NCBI RefSeq assembly: GCF_001050345.1
Contig: NZ_LFMW01000039.1
Coordinates: 277,170 to 341,169 of the forward strand
Direction: 5' to 3'
DNA length: 64,000 bases
Source of the DNA: Pseudomonas fildesensis
Lineage (GTDB): Bacteria > Pseudomonadota > Gammaproteobacteria > Pseudomonadales > Pseudomonadaceae
Of the stretch, positions 54,457 through 62,354 are shown in pieces; positions within the stretch are counted from its first letter, which is position 1, and each line of letters starts with the position of its first letter. Below the pieces are notes generated by a model, which ran no database searches, was not told the origin of the DNA, and was given only the letters and a program-made list of their open reading frames with translations. A program made the position numbers and the translations under genes.

Positions 54457-54657
54457 TTACCAGAGCGCCACGGTGTAGAGCACCAGGAAACGGGTCTGGT
54501 TTTCATCGCGAAACGCCGCACCGCCAGGGAAGTCATTGCGGTAGATCGATTTGCGCGCCATCAGCCCGACGTTCTTCAGGGGGCCGCTCTGGATCACGTA
54601 ACCCAGTTCCAGCTGGAACTCGCGCTCCTTGCGGTCATCGGCATTGAAAGCCGCCAA
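54457..54657 (-). pseudogene. OprD-family porin, C-terminal remnant
   Basis: About 67 residues match the end of OprD-family porins: REFQLELGYVIQSGPLKNVGL, ARKSIYRNDF, RDENQTRFLVLYTVALW. A complete OprD is ~420 residues with a signal peptide, none of which is present. The frame continues upstream into an unrelated segment near 54660. OprD-type porins for vanillate or ferulate often accompany these genes, so an uptake porin may have been lost here. Confidence 0.75.
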
Positions 54658-54659
54658 CT

Positions 54660-54753
54660 CGATATTGCGATTGACCTGATCACGGGATTTTCCTGCCCGT
54701 CTGGCGAAGGCCTGCAGCGGTAAATTACTCGAAGCCTCATCAGTGGCTAACAT
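54660..54753 (-). pseudogene. Short unrelated coding-like fragment fused to the OprD remnant
   Basis: The frame of the OprD remnant runs upstream into MLATDEASSNLPLQAF followed by ARRAGKSRDQVNRNI. The second part looks like a helix-turn-helix or antitoxin-like N-terminus and stops exactly where the OprD sequence begins. It is in frame with the remnant, but there is no ribosome site. I do not know the family. Confidence 0.35.
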
Positions 54754-54926
54754 TTCGCAGCGCTGGCGTTGGATGTCGGACACGTAGGGCCTGCGCGACT
54801 TTTCAGTCTGAATTGGAACGGGTATGACCGGCAACTGGTGGGGCACGATGAGGGCAGGCTTGCTGCTGACTAACACCTTGGAGACCAGGTTGGCCGGGTG
54901 TCGCCAGCCAATTCAGGCGCTTAAGT

Positions 54927-56009
54927 TCACTTATACAAAATCGCCTGATGAATATCCTCCAGCGCCATGATGCGCTGGGCGGCGTTGAGCTTGATGGCCT
55001 CCTTGGGCATGCCGAACACCACGCAACTGGCCTCGTCCTGGGCCACCGTGGCGGCTCCGGCCTCGAGCATCTCCTTGAGCCCGCGCGCGCCGTCGTCGCC
55101 CATGCCGGTCATGATGATGCCGGTGGCATTCCTGCCGGCGAACTTGGCCACCGAGCGAAACAGTACATCCACTGACGGCCGATGCCGGTTGACCAGCGGC
55201 CCGTCGATCACCTGGGCGTGATAATAGGCGCCACTGCGGGTGACCATCAGGTGCTTGCCGCCAGGCGCGATCAGGGCCAGGCCGGGCAGGATGCGGTCGT
55301 TGTTGCGCGCTTCGCGCACCTCGATTTCGCAGACGCTGTTGAGGCGTTCGGCAAAGGACGCGGTGAATTTCTCTGGCATGTGCTGCACGATCACCATGCC
55401 CGGGCACACCCTCGGCAGTGCCGTCAGCACCGCCTCCAGCGCCTGGGTACCGCCGGTGGAGGTGCCGATGGCGACGATGCGTTCAGTGGTCTGTGCCATG
55501 GCATGGCCATTGGCGGCGGGCAGGATCGCATCCGCGCTAAGCTTGCTGGCCGGGGCCAGTGATGGCGCCGGGCGGGCGCTGCGCTGCCCCAGGTTCCTGA
55601 CGTTGGAGTTCGCCGCGGCGCGGATCGCTGCCACCAGCTCGGCCGCCGATTCGATCAGGAAACTCTTCAACCCGGTCGTGGGTTTGGTGATGATTTCCAC
55701 AGCGCCCGCCGACAGCGCCTGCAGCGAGGTTTCCGCGCCTTTCTGGGTCAGCGAGGAACAGATCACCACCGGCGTCGGCCGCTCGCTCATGATTTTCTTG
55801 AGAAAGGTGATGCCGTCCATGCGCGGCATCTCCACGTCCAGCACAATCACATCCGGCCATTCCCGGGCGAGTTTGTCCATGGCGAAAATCGGGTCGGAGG
55901 CGGCGCCCATAACGTGAATATCCGGCGTATCACTGAGAATCGCCAGCAGCACCTGACGCACGACGGCCGAATCATCGACCAGCAGCACACTGATTTTTTT
56001 GGTAGGCAT
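54927..56009 (-). CDS. cheB: Chemotaxis methylesterase CheB
   Basis: A 360-residue CheB. The receiver domain has the acidic pair in LLVDDSAVVR, the phospho-acceptor Asp in VIVLDVEMPRMDG near residue 56 and the conserved Lys in IITKPTTG. A ~50-residue linker follows. The esterase has AIGTSTGGTQALE with the catalytic serine near 185, the His in MVIVQHMPEKF near 213 and the Asp in IIMTGMGDDGARGL near 305. It demethylates receptor glutamates and deamidates receptors. It overlaps the cheD gene by 38 bases and closes the operon. Confidence 0.95.
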   Translation of the reverse strand: MPTKKISVLLVDDSAVVRQVLLAILSDTPDIHVMGAASDPIFAMDKLAREWPDVIVLDVEMPRMDGITFLKKIMSERPTPVVICSSLTQKGAETSLQALSAGAVEIITKPTTGLKSFLIESAAELVAAIRAAANSNVRNLGQRSARPAPSLAPASKLSADAILPAANGHAMAQTTERIVAIGTSTGGTQALEAVLTALPRVCPGMVIVQHMPEKFTASFAERLNSVCEIEVREARNNDRILPGLALIAPGGKHLMVTRSGAYYHAQVIDGPLVNRHRPSVDVLFRSVAKFAGRNATGIIMTGMGDDGARGLKEMLEAGAATVAQDEASCVVFGMPKEAIKLNAAQRIMALEDIHQAILYK

Positions 56010-56505
56010 CTTGTTGAAGTATTCCCATTGGTTGGTGCCGAACCCAGACGTTGCCGTTCCACAGGTCGAACATGATCGTGCGGTAACCGGTACTGCCCAT
56101 GTCTTGAGCAGTCAGGTGCAGGTGATAGCGCTCGGCCAGGTCCAGCGCCGCGCGAATATTCAGGCTGGCCACGTCCTGCGTCGGCTTGTGGCGCTGCAGC
56201 TCAGGAAACATCTTGCCGCCGCCGAACAATTTGACGTGGTAATCCCGTGCATGCGTGCCATTGACGTGGGCGTGGCGCAGCAGCAGTTCCAGGGCCTCAT
56301 CGGCATATCTGCCGTCCAGGGGCTGTTGGCTGTGCAAGCGCCTCGGAAGCATGAAGTGACACATGCCGCCGATCAGTCGTTGCGGGTGCCAAAAAGTGAT
56401 CGCCACGCAGGAACCGAGCAAGGTGCGCAGGCGCGTCGGCCCTGTCGCAAAGCTGACCTGGCCAGGTGCCAACACCACTTCGGCCGCGCCGACAGGCTTT
56501 TTCAT
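55972..56505 (-). CDS. cheD: Chemoreceptor glutamine deamidase CheD
   Basis: A 177-residue CheD. The catalytic Cys is in LRTLLGSCVAITFW near residue 31, the His in GGMCHFMLPR near 49 and the Thr in the later GTHARDYHVKLFGGGKMF segment. It deamidates glutamines of chemoreceptors and in some systems interacts with CheC. No cheC is present here. It overlaps cheR by four bases at the 5' end and cheB by 38 at the 3' end. Confidence 0.93.
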   Translation of the reverse strand: MKKPVGAAEVVLAPGQVSFATGPTRLRTLLGSCVAITFWHPQRLIGGMCHFMLPRRLHSQQPLDGRYADEALELLLRHAHVNGTHARDYHVKLFGGGKMFPELQRHKPTQDVASLNIRAALDLAERYHLHLTAQDMGSTGYRTIMFDLWNGNVWVRHQPMGILQQDAYQKNQCAAGR

Positions 56506-57311
56506 GGCTTGCGGTAAATCGACGGCGCCACCAGCTTCAAGGTGTCATTGACACCGTGCAGGCTCTCCGAGTGACTGATGATCAAGTAACCGCCGGGTTT
56601 GAGCAGCGGCAGCAGGCGCGCGACCACCTGGATCTTGGTCTGCTGGTCGAAATAAATCATCACGTTGCGCAGGAAGATCACCTCGAACTCCCCAAGGGCG
56701 GGCAGCGCTTCGTTGAGGTTGACCTGGACAAAATTGACGCGGTTACGCAAGGATTTGTCGATCAGGAAGGTGCCCTCCTCGCGACCAATACCCTTGAGGC
56801 AATACTTGGTCAGCAGCGGCTGGGGCAATGTCCCGGCGCGCTCCATGGAGTAATGGCCAGTGCGCGCCCTGGCCAGCACTTGGGTGCTGATGTCCGAGCC
56901 GACCACTTCCCAGGGCGTAGTGCCGAGGCTTTCGGCCAGGGTCATCGCCAGGCTGTAGGGCTCTTCGCCCGAGGAGCTGGCCGCGCTCCACACGCGAAAC
57001 ACCTTACCCGGCGCGGCCTGGGGCAGCACCTGCTGACGCAGGAAGTCGAAGTGCTTGGGTTCGCGGAAAAAATAGGTTTCGTTGGTGGTCAGCAAATCCA
57101 GGGCAACCTGCAATTCGCCCTTGCGCTGGTCATTCATGATCAGCTTGAAATACTCACCATAGCTCTGCAGTTCATAGTGCTTGAGGCGCTTGAACAGGCG
57201 CCCGGCCACCAGGGCTTTCTTGGCCGGCGACAGGTTGATGCCTGCCGCACGGTACAGCCAGGACTGGAACTGACCGAATTCACGATCATCAATGGAGGCG
57301 TTGTCTAGCAT
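56502..57311 (-). CDS. cheR: Chemoreceptor methyltransferase CheR
   Basis: A 269-residue CheR. The N-terminal helical domain is followed by the methyltransferase domain with NETYFFREPKHFDFL near residue 97, the SAM-binding VWSAASSSGEEPYSLAM near 128, and FLRNVMIYFDQQTKIQVV near 215. KPGGYLIISHSESLHGV near 250 completes the fold. It methylates receptor glutamates using S-adenosylmethionine. Its start overlaps nothing; CheW lies nine bases upstream. Confidence 0.95.
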   Translation of the reverse strand: MLDNASIDDREFGQFQSWLYRAAGINLSPAKKALVAGRLFKRLKHYELQSYGEYFKLIMNDQRKGELQVALDLLTTNETYFFREPKHFDFLRQQVLPQAAPGKVFRVWSAASSSGEEPYSLAMTLAESLGTTPWEVVGSDISTQVLARARTGHYSMERAGTLPQPLLTKYCLKGIGREEGTFLIDKSLRNRVNFVQVNLNEALPALGEFEVIFLRNVMIYFDQQTKIQVVARLLPLLKPGGYLIISHSESLHGVNDTLKLVAPSIYRKP

Positions 57312-57320
57312 GATCGGGCC

Positions 57321-57860
57321 TCAACGCGGGTCGAGGTCGAGGGCCGCCACCTGGCCGCCCTCGGCGAGGCTGGACATCTCATCGATGGACAGCACCTTGT
57401 CCACCTCCAGCACAATCACGAACTTGCCATCGACCTTGGCCATGCCGCTGATGAAATCGGCGCGAATCCGCGCGCCGAAGTTGGGCGGCGGCTCGATCTG
57501 CGCGGCCGGGATTTCCTGCACGGCAGAAACCGTATCGACCAGCAGCCCGATGTCCTGGGGCTGGCCATCTTCGGTACTCGCCTCGATGATGATCACGCAG
57601 GAGCGCCGGGTGATCGCCGAGTTGGCCCGGCCAAAGCGCGCCGACAGGTCGACCACCGGCACCACCGCACCGCGCAGGTTGATCACCCCGCGCACGAAGG
57701 CGGGCATCATCGGCACCACGGTCAGGCTGCCGTATTCGATAATTTCCTTGATCCCCATAATGCCGATGGCGAACATTTCACCGGCGAGCATGAAGGTCAG
57801 GTACTGCGCATCCTCATCTACCGCAACCGCGGTATGCCGAGTCGTCATCACTGCGCCCAT
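57321..57860 (-). CDS. cheW: Chemotaxis coupling protein CheW
   Basis: A 179-residue coupling protein with two SH3-like lobes: QYLTFMLAGEMFAIGIMGIKEIIEYGSLTVVPMMPAFVRGVINLRGAVVPVVDL in the first, and DTVSAVQEIPAAQIEPPPNFG in the second (quoted only in part). It links the receptor signalling tip to CheA. A GGAGAG site precedes the ATG. It lies between the membrane receptor and CheR genes. Confidence 0.94.
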   Translation of the reverse strand: MGAVMTTRHTAVAVDEDAQYLTFMLAGEMFAIGIMGIKEIIEYGSLTVVPMMPAFVRGVINLRGAVVPVVDLSARFGRANSAITRRSCVIIIEASTEDGQPQDIGLLVDTVSAVQEIPAAQIEPPPNFGARIRADFISGMAKVDGKFVIVLEVDKVLSIDEMSSLAEGGQVAALDLDPR

Positions 57861-57896
57861 GTCACTCTCCCTAGTAGGCCCGTATTGATCGTGCGA

Positions 57897-59555
57897 TCAG
57901 AAGCGGGTGAATTCCGATTCGTCCGGGGCGCTGGCCATGCTGTAGGCGAACGCCTTGCGCGGTGCCTGTGGTTTCGGGCGTGGCGGCTGCCGGTTTGGCT
58001 TGCTGCCGGGGCTGTCCACGCTGCTGTTTTGAACGGCGGCCTTGGGCGTTGAATCCAGCACGAAGAAACTCATGGCCTGTTGCAGTTGCTCGGCCTGGCT
58101 GCTCATTTCTTCGGCCGTGGCCGCCAGTTCCTCGCTGCTCGAGGCATTTTGCTGGGTCACTTGGTTGAGCTGGGTCATCGCCGTGTTGATCTGCGCGACA
58201 CCTGCGGCCTGTTCCTCGGACGCGGCGCTGATTTCCTGCACAAGGTCGGAGGTCTTGTTGATGGAGGGCACCATTTCGTCGAGCAACTTGCCCGCTTTCT
58301 CGGCCATGTCCACGCTGCTGGAGGACAGTTCACCGATTTCCTGCGCGGCGACCTGGCTGCGTTCGGCCAGCTTGCGCACTTCGGCCGCCACCACTGCGAA
58401 ACCCTTGCCATGCTCGCCGGCCCGAGCGGCCTCGATGGCGGCATTGAGGGCGAGCAAGTTGGTCTGGTAGGCGATGTCATCGATGATGCTGATGCGCTGG
58501 GCGATTTTCTTCATCGCCACCACGGTCTGCTGTACCGACTCGCCTCCCTCGGTGGCTTCCTTGGCGGCCTTGCTGGCCATGCCATCGGTGACCTTGGCGT
58601 TTTCGGTGTTCTGGTTGATGCTGGCGCTCATCTGCTCGACCGATGCACTGGTTTCCTCGACGCTGGCGGCCTGTTCACTGGTGGCCTGGCTCATCGATTG
58701 CGCGGTGGCGCTGACTTGCTCGGAGGCGCTGGCCAGGTTATCGGCGGCGTTGCGCACTTCGCCGATGATATGTGCCAGCTTGCCGACCATGTTGCGCATG
58801 GCGTTGAGCACCATGCCGGTTTCGTCTTTCCCACCGGGCTCGATGTGGGCGTTAAGGTTGCCTTCGGCCAATTGCTCGGCGGCGCTGGCGGCCTGGCGCA
58901 ACGGGCGGGAAATGATCCGCGCGATGAATACCGCCAGACCCAGGCCGATCAACAGAGCCGCGACCAGCACCGCGATGATCGACACGCGTGCATTTTCGTA
59001 CAGCGCCGAGCCCTTGTCGCCGGTGGCACTCGCGCCGGCGTCATTGAGCTCGACCATTTTCTGCAGGCGGTTGGTCACTTCGTCGAAATGCACCTTGGAC
59101 TCCCCCCTGAGCAAACCGCGCGCCTGGGCTTCCTGGTTCTGCCGGGAAAACTCGAGCAACTGCTTGCTGGCTACCAGGTAGGCGTCCCAAGCGCTTTTCA
59201 CGCTGGCCAGGAGCTGCCGATCTTCATCGTTCGACAGCAATTGTTCGTAGGTGCCCATGCGGGTTTCGAACTGTTGGCGCGCGTCGGCGGCTTCACGCTC
59301 GGCCTGGGCCTTTTCCTCGGCAACCTCGGTACCGATGTGGCGGTTTTCTTTCAAGCGATAGTTGGCAGCAAAAAAACGCATGCCTGCCGCTGCGCGCATG
59401 GACGGCATCCAGTTGCCCTTGATGTCCTGGGCTGCGTGGTTGACGGCTCCGAGCTGGAGGATGGCGAAGCCGCCCATGGCCGCTGTGAGCGCCAGGACCA
59501 CCAGGAATGAGCAGATCAACTTGGTGGAAATTTTAAGATCGTAGAACCATTTCAT
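57897..59555 (-). CDS. Membrane methyl-accepting chemotaxis protein
   Basis: The ATG at 59555 (MKWFYDLK) follows GGAGG; the frame opens eight codons earlier. The 552-residue receptor has a first membrane helix (~10-35), a periplasmic four-helix-bundle sensor (~35-185) with AAGMRFFAANYRLKENRH, a second helix (~190-212), HAMP and the signalling domain with the tip DIAYQTNLLALNAAIEAARAGEHGKGFAVVAAEVRKLAERS. The ligand is unknown; the sensor belongs to the 4HB_MCP type. The C-terminal ~40 residues are Pro/Lys-rich and end SEFTRF, not the NWETF pentapeptide, so CheR docking through the tail is unlikely. Confidence 0.92.
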   Translation of the reverse strand: MKWFYDLKISTKLICSFLVVLALTAAMGGFAILQLGAVNHAAQDIKGNWMPSMRAAAGMRFFAANYRLKENRHIGTEVAEEKAQAEREAADARQQFETRMGTYEQLLSNDEDRQLLASVKSAWDAYLVASKQLLEFSRQNQEAQARGLLRGESKVHFDEVTNRLQKMVELNDAGASATGDKGSALYENARVSIIAVLVAALLIGLGLAVFIARIISRPLRQAASAAEQLAEGNLNAHIEPGGKDETGMVLNAMRNMVGKLAHIIGEVRNAADNLASASEQVSATAQSMSQATSEQAASVEETSASVEQMSASINQNTENAKVTDGMASKAAKEATEGGESVQQTVVAMKKIAQRISIIDDIAYQTNLLALNAAIEAARAGEHGKGFAVVAAEVRKLAERSQVAAQEIGELSSSSVDMAEKAGKLLDEMVPSINKTSDLVQEISAASEEQAAGVAQINTAMTQLNQVTQQNASSSEELAATAEEMSSQAEQLQQAMSFFVLDSTPKAAVQNSSVDSPGSKPNRQPPRPKPQAPRKAFAYSMASAPDESEFTRF

Positions 59556-59584
59556 CGGGGAACCTCCATGGAATTGCAAATACT

Positions 59585-61624
59585 TCAGCGAGCAACGACC
59601 GGTGGCGAGGGAGGCGCCTGAGTCGTGCGGGCTTCCAGTTGTACGATTTGGTTGAGCAGTGCCGGTATATCCAGGATCAGGGCAACCGCGCCGCTGCCCA
59701 ATATGGTCGAGCCGCTAATTCCGCGCAGCGCGCCGAACAACTTGCCCAGGGGTTTGATCACGGTCTGGAACTCACCGAGCAGGTCATCCACCACCAGCCC
59801 GGCCTTGTGCTCGGCGTAGCGCACTACCACCACGTTCTGACGCCGGGCGGCGGGGCCTTCGTGGCTGAAGTGGTCGCGCAGGTGCACCAGCGGCAACACC
59901 TCGCCACGCAGGTCCAGATAGCCCTGGTCGCGGCTGGACTGACGCTGGTGTTTATCCAGCTCGATACATTCCTGGACCATGTCCAACGGAATCACGTAGG
60001 TGGATTGGTCGATGCCCACCAGAAACCCATTGATGATCGCCAGGGTCAGCGGCAGGCGAATGCGCACCACGGTGCCCTGGCCGGGGCGGCTGTCCAGGTC
60101 GACGGTACCGCGCAGCAGCGTGATATTGCGCTTGACCACGTCCATGCCGACGCCACGCCCGGACAGGTTGGTCACCGCCTCGGCGGTGGAGAAACCCGCT
60201 TCGAAGATCAGGTTGTAGATCTCCTGGTCGGTCAGCACCGCACCGCTGGCCACCAACCCGCGTTCCTGGGCCTTTTCCAGGATGCGTTCGCGGTTCAGCC
60301 CGGCACCGTCGTCGGCGATTTCGATAACGATGCTCCCTGAGTCATGGTAGGCATTGAGGTTCAGATGACCCTTGGCCGACTTGCCCGCCGCCCGCCGCGC
60401 ATCGGCGCTTTCGATACCGTGGTCCATGGCGTTGCGCAGCAGGTGCATCAGCGGGTCGCCGATCTTCTCGACCACCGTCTTGTCCAGTTCGGTTTCCGCG
60501 CCGCTGATGATCAGTTCGATGTCCTTGCCCAATTCCTGGCTGATATCGCGCACCACGCGGCGGAAGCGGTTGAACGTGTCGCCGATGGGGATCATGCGCA
60601 AGTGCAGGGCACCATCGAGGATCTCTTCGACCAGCCCCGAGACCGTCGACGTGGCCTCTTGCAGGGGGTCGTTGTTACAAGAACGGGTCAGCAGGCTCGC
60701 GCCAGCGCTGGCGATCACCAGCTCGCCGACCAGGTTGATCAACTCGTCGAGCTTGTCGGCATTGACGCGCACGTAATTGCCGTCGCGGGTTTTCGCCTCG
60801 CTGGCTGCCGGCAGGCGCTGCGGCGAGGGCGTCATGGGGGCTTGCTCTGTCTGCGTGACCAGCTCGCTCCCCATGGCCGCAGGGCTGTCGGGCGCTTCGT
60901 CGACGGCAACGATGTGTACTTCACAGTCATCACGCACGAAATCGAACACTTCGTTGAGGGTGGCGTGGCTGGCCGTCGAGCGCAGGTCGATCTCGAAACC
61001 CAGGTAGCAGCTTTCCGGGTCCCAGCTGTCCATGGGCGGGATGCTGTCGGTCAGTGTGGTGACCTGCATCATCTGCCCCAAGGTCTCGAGGTAGCGCAGA
61101 AACGACAGCGGATCCATGCCATTACGGAACACGTCCACGCCGAAGCGCAGGGAGATGTGCCAGAGCACTTCGACCGCCGCGTCGTCGGCCACCTCAGCGG
61201 TTTCGACGCTGGCAGTGGCGGTTCGCATCGGCTGATAGGCACTCAGCGCCTCGCGCAATGCCTCACCGCGCTCCAGAGCGGCAGGCGTCGGCGCCTCACC
61301 GCGGTTGGCGACCACTTCGACCAGTTCGAGCATGTGATCGCCGCACTTGAGCAGCAGCGCGATCAATGCGGCGTCCACCGCCACATTGCCTTCGCGCAGG
61401 CGGTCAAGCACGTCTTCGACGATATGCGTGAACCCCACGATCGACGCCAGACCGAAAAGACCCGCCGAACCCTTGATGGTGTGCGCGGCGCGGAAAATCG
61501 CGCCGATGGCGTCCTGGTCGCCGGGCTCGCTTTCCAATTGCAGTAGGGATTGCTCCATGGCCTGCAACAGCTCGCGCGCCTCGACGATGAATGTCTGCTG
61601 TGCCTGATCGAGATTGATACTCAC
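59585..61624 (-). CDS. cheA: Chemotaxis histidine kinase CheA
   Basis: A 679-residue CheA. The Hpt domain has the phospho-histidine in FRAAHTIKGSAGLFG (His48). A second N-terminal domain (residues ~150-245) with LRFGVDVFRNGMDPLSFLRYL precedes the dimerisation segment VRVNADKLDELINLVGELVIA near 285. The ATPase domain has HLLRNAMDHGIE, IEIADDGAGLNRERI and GRGVGMDVVKRNI. The CheW-like regulatory domain ends the protein. The GTG start has AGGAAA six bases upstream. It phosphorylates the operon's CheY and CheB. Confidence 0.95.
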   Translation of the reverse strand: MSINLDQAQQTFIVEARELLQAMEQSLLQLESEPGDQDAIGAIFRAAHTIKGSAGLFGLASIVGFTHIVEDVLDRLREGNVAVDAALIALLLKCGDHMLELVEVVANRGEAPTPAALERGEALREALSAYQPMRTATASVETAEVADDAAVEVLWHISLRFGVDVFRNGMDPLSFLRYLETLGQMMQVTTLTDSIPPMDSWDPESCYLGFEIDLRSTASHATLNEVFDFVRDDCEVHIVAVDEAPDSPAAMGSELVTQTEQAPMTPSPQRLPAASEAKTRDGNYVRVNADKLDELINLVGELVIASAGASLLTRSCNNDPLQEATSTVSGLVEEILDGALHLRMIPIGDTFNRFRRVVRDISQELGKDIELIISGAETELDKTVVEKIGDPLMHLLRNAMDHGIESADARRAAGKSAKGHLNLNAYHDSGSIVIEIADDGAGLNRERILEKAQERGLVASGAVLTDQEIYNLIFEAGFSTAEAVTNLSGRGVGMDVVKRNITLLRGTVDLDSRPGQGTVVRIRLPLTLAIINGFLVGIDQSTYVIPLDMVQECIELDKHQRQSSRDQGYLDLRGEVLPLVHLRDHFSHEGPAARRQNVVVVRYAEHKAGLVVDDLLGEFQTVIKPLGKLFGALRGISGSTILGSGAVALILDIPALLNQIVQLEARTTQAPPSPPVVAR

Positions 61625-61665
61625 CTGGACTTTCCTTGTCGATCAATGAACGGGGGTCGCGCTGA

Positions 61666-61953
61666 CTACGAGGCCGCGCCGCGACACAGTTGGAGTGCCT
61701 GCGTCACCGCCTGGCTCTGGCCGGTCACGCTCAAGGCGGTGCCGGCAATGCCGGCTTCACGCTGGATGACCGCGAGCAATTGCAGGCCGGCGCCATCCAT
61801 TTCCGTGACCTGCGACAGGTCCAGCTCCAAGCGCGGCGCCGCGCCCATCTGCGGCAGCAGCTCACCCGCCAGCTCGGCTACGGTATAGATCGTGAGCTCG
61901 CCTTCAATGCGCACATGGACGGTGTCGTCGAGTATTTCACTGGTGATTGGCAT
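61666..61953 (-). CDS. STAS-domain protein of the chemosensory operon
   Basis: A 95-residue single STAS domain (MPITSEILDDTVHVRIEGEL, then LELDLSQVTEMDGAGLQLL). In SpoIIAA-type anti-anti-sigma factors the DSSG motif carries a phospho-serine; here it reads MDGAG, with glycine in place of the serine, so kinase control through that residue is unlikely. GGAGG-like sequence precedes the ATG. The open frame extends far upstream through cheY in a shadow frame, which I rejected. STAS proteins are found in Wsp- or Aer2-like chemosensory operons; its partner is unknown. Confidence 0.85.
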   Translation of the reverse strand: MPITSEILDDTVHVRIEGELTIYTVAELAGELLPQMGAAPRLELDLSQVTEMDGAGLQLLAVIQREAGIAGTALSVTGQSQAVTQALQLCRGAAS

Positions 61954-61976
61954 GGGAGCCTCCCTGGCGCCTGGGG

Positions 61977-62345
61977 TCAGGGCAGGATTAGTTTTGAGAC
62001 CGCTGCCAGCATCTGCGCCGGCTGGAACGGCTTGACCACCCATGCCTTCGCGCCGGCGGCCTGGCCCTCGGCCTTCTTCGATTCCTGGGACTCGGTGGTC
62101 AGCATGATGATCGGGGTGAACTTGTAGTTGGCCAGCTTCTTGACCTCCTTGACGAAGGTGATGCCGTCCATGTTCGGCATGTTCACGTCGCTGATGATCA
62201 GGTGCACCTTCTGCCCGGTGAGCTTGCCCAGGGCATCCCGGCCGTCGCAGGCCTCGATCACGTCGTAACCGGCGCTTTTCAAGGCAATGCCGACCACTTG
62301 CCGCACGCTGCTGGAGTCGTCGACCACTAATACATTCTTCGCCAT
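61977..62345 (-). CDS. cheY: Response regulator CheY
   Basis: A 122-residue single receiver domain. The acidic pair is in VLVVDDSSSVRQV, the phospho-Asp in LIISDVNMPNMDGITFV near residue 54, the conserved Thr in IIMLTTES near 84 and the Lys in WVVKPFQ near 106. It has no output domain. It is encoded between the MCP-like and STAS genes. CheA would phosphorylate it. Whether it acts on flagella or another target is not known, since no cheZ or flagellar genes are near. Confidence 0.95.
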   Translation of the reverse strand: MAKNVLVVDDSSSVRQVVGIALKSAGYDVIEACDGRDALGKLTGQKVHLIISDVNMPNMDGITFVKEVKKLANYKFTPIIMLTTESQESKKAEGQAAGAKAWVVKPFQPAQMLAAVSKLILP

Positions 62346-62354
62346 GATGTGCTC

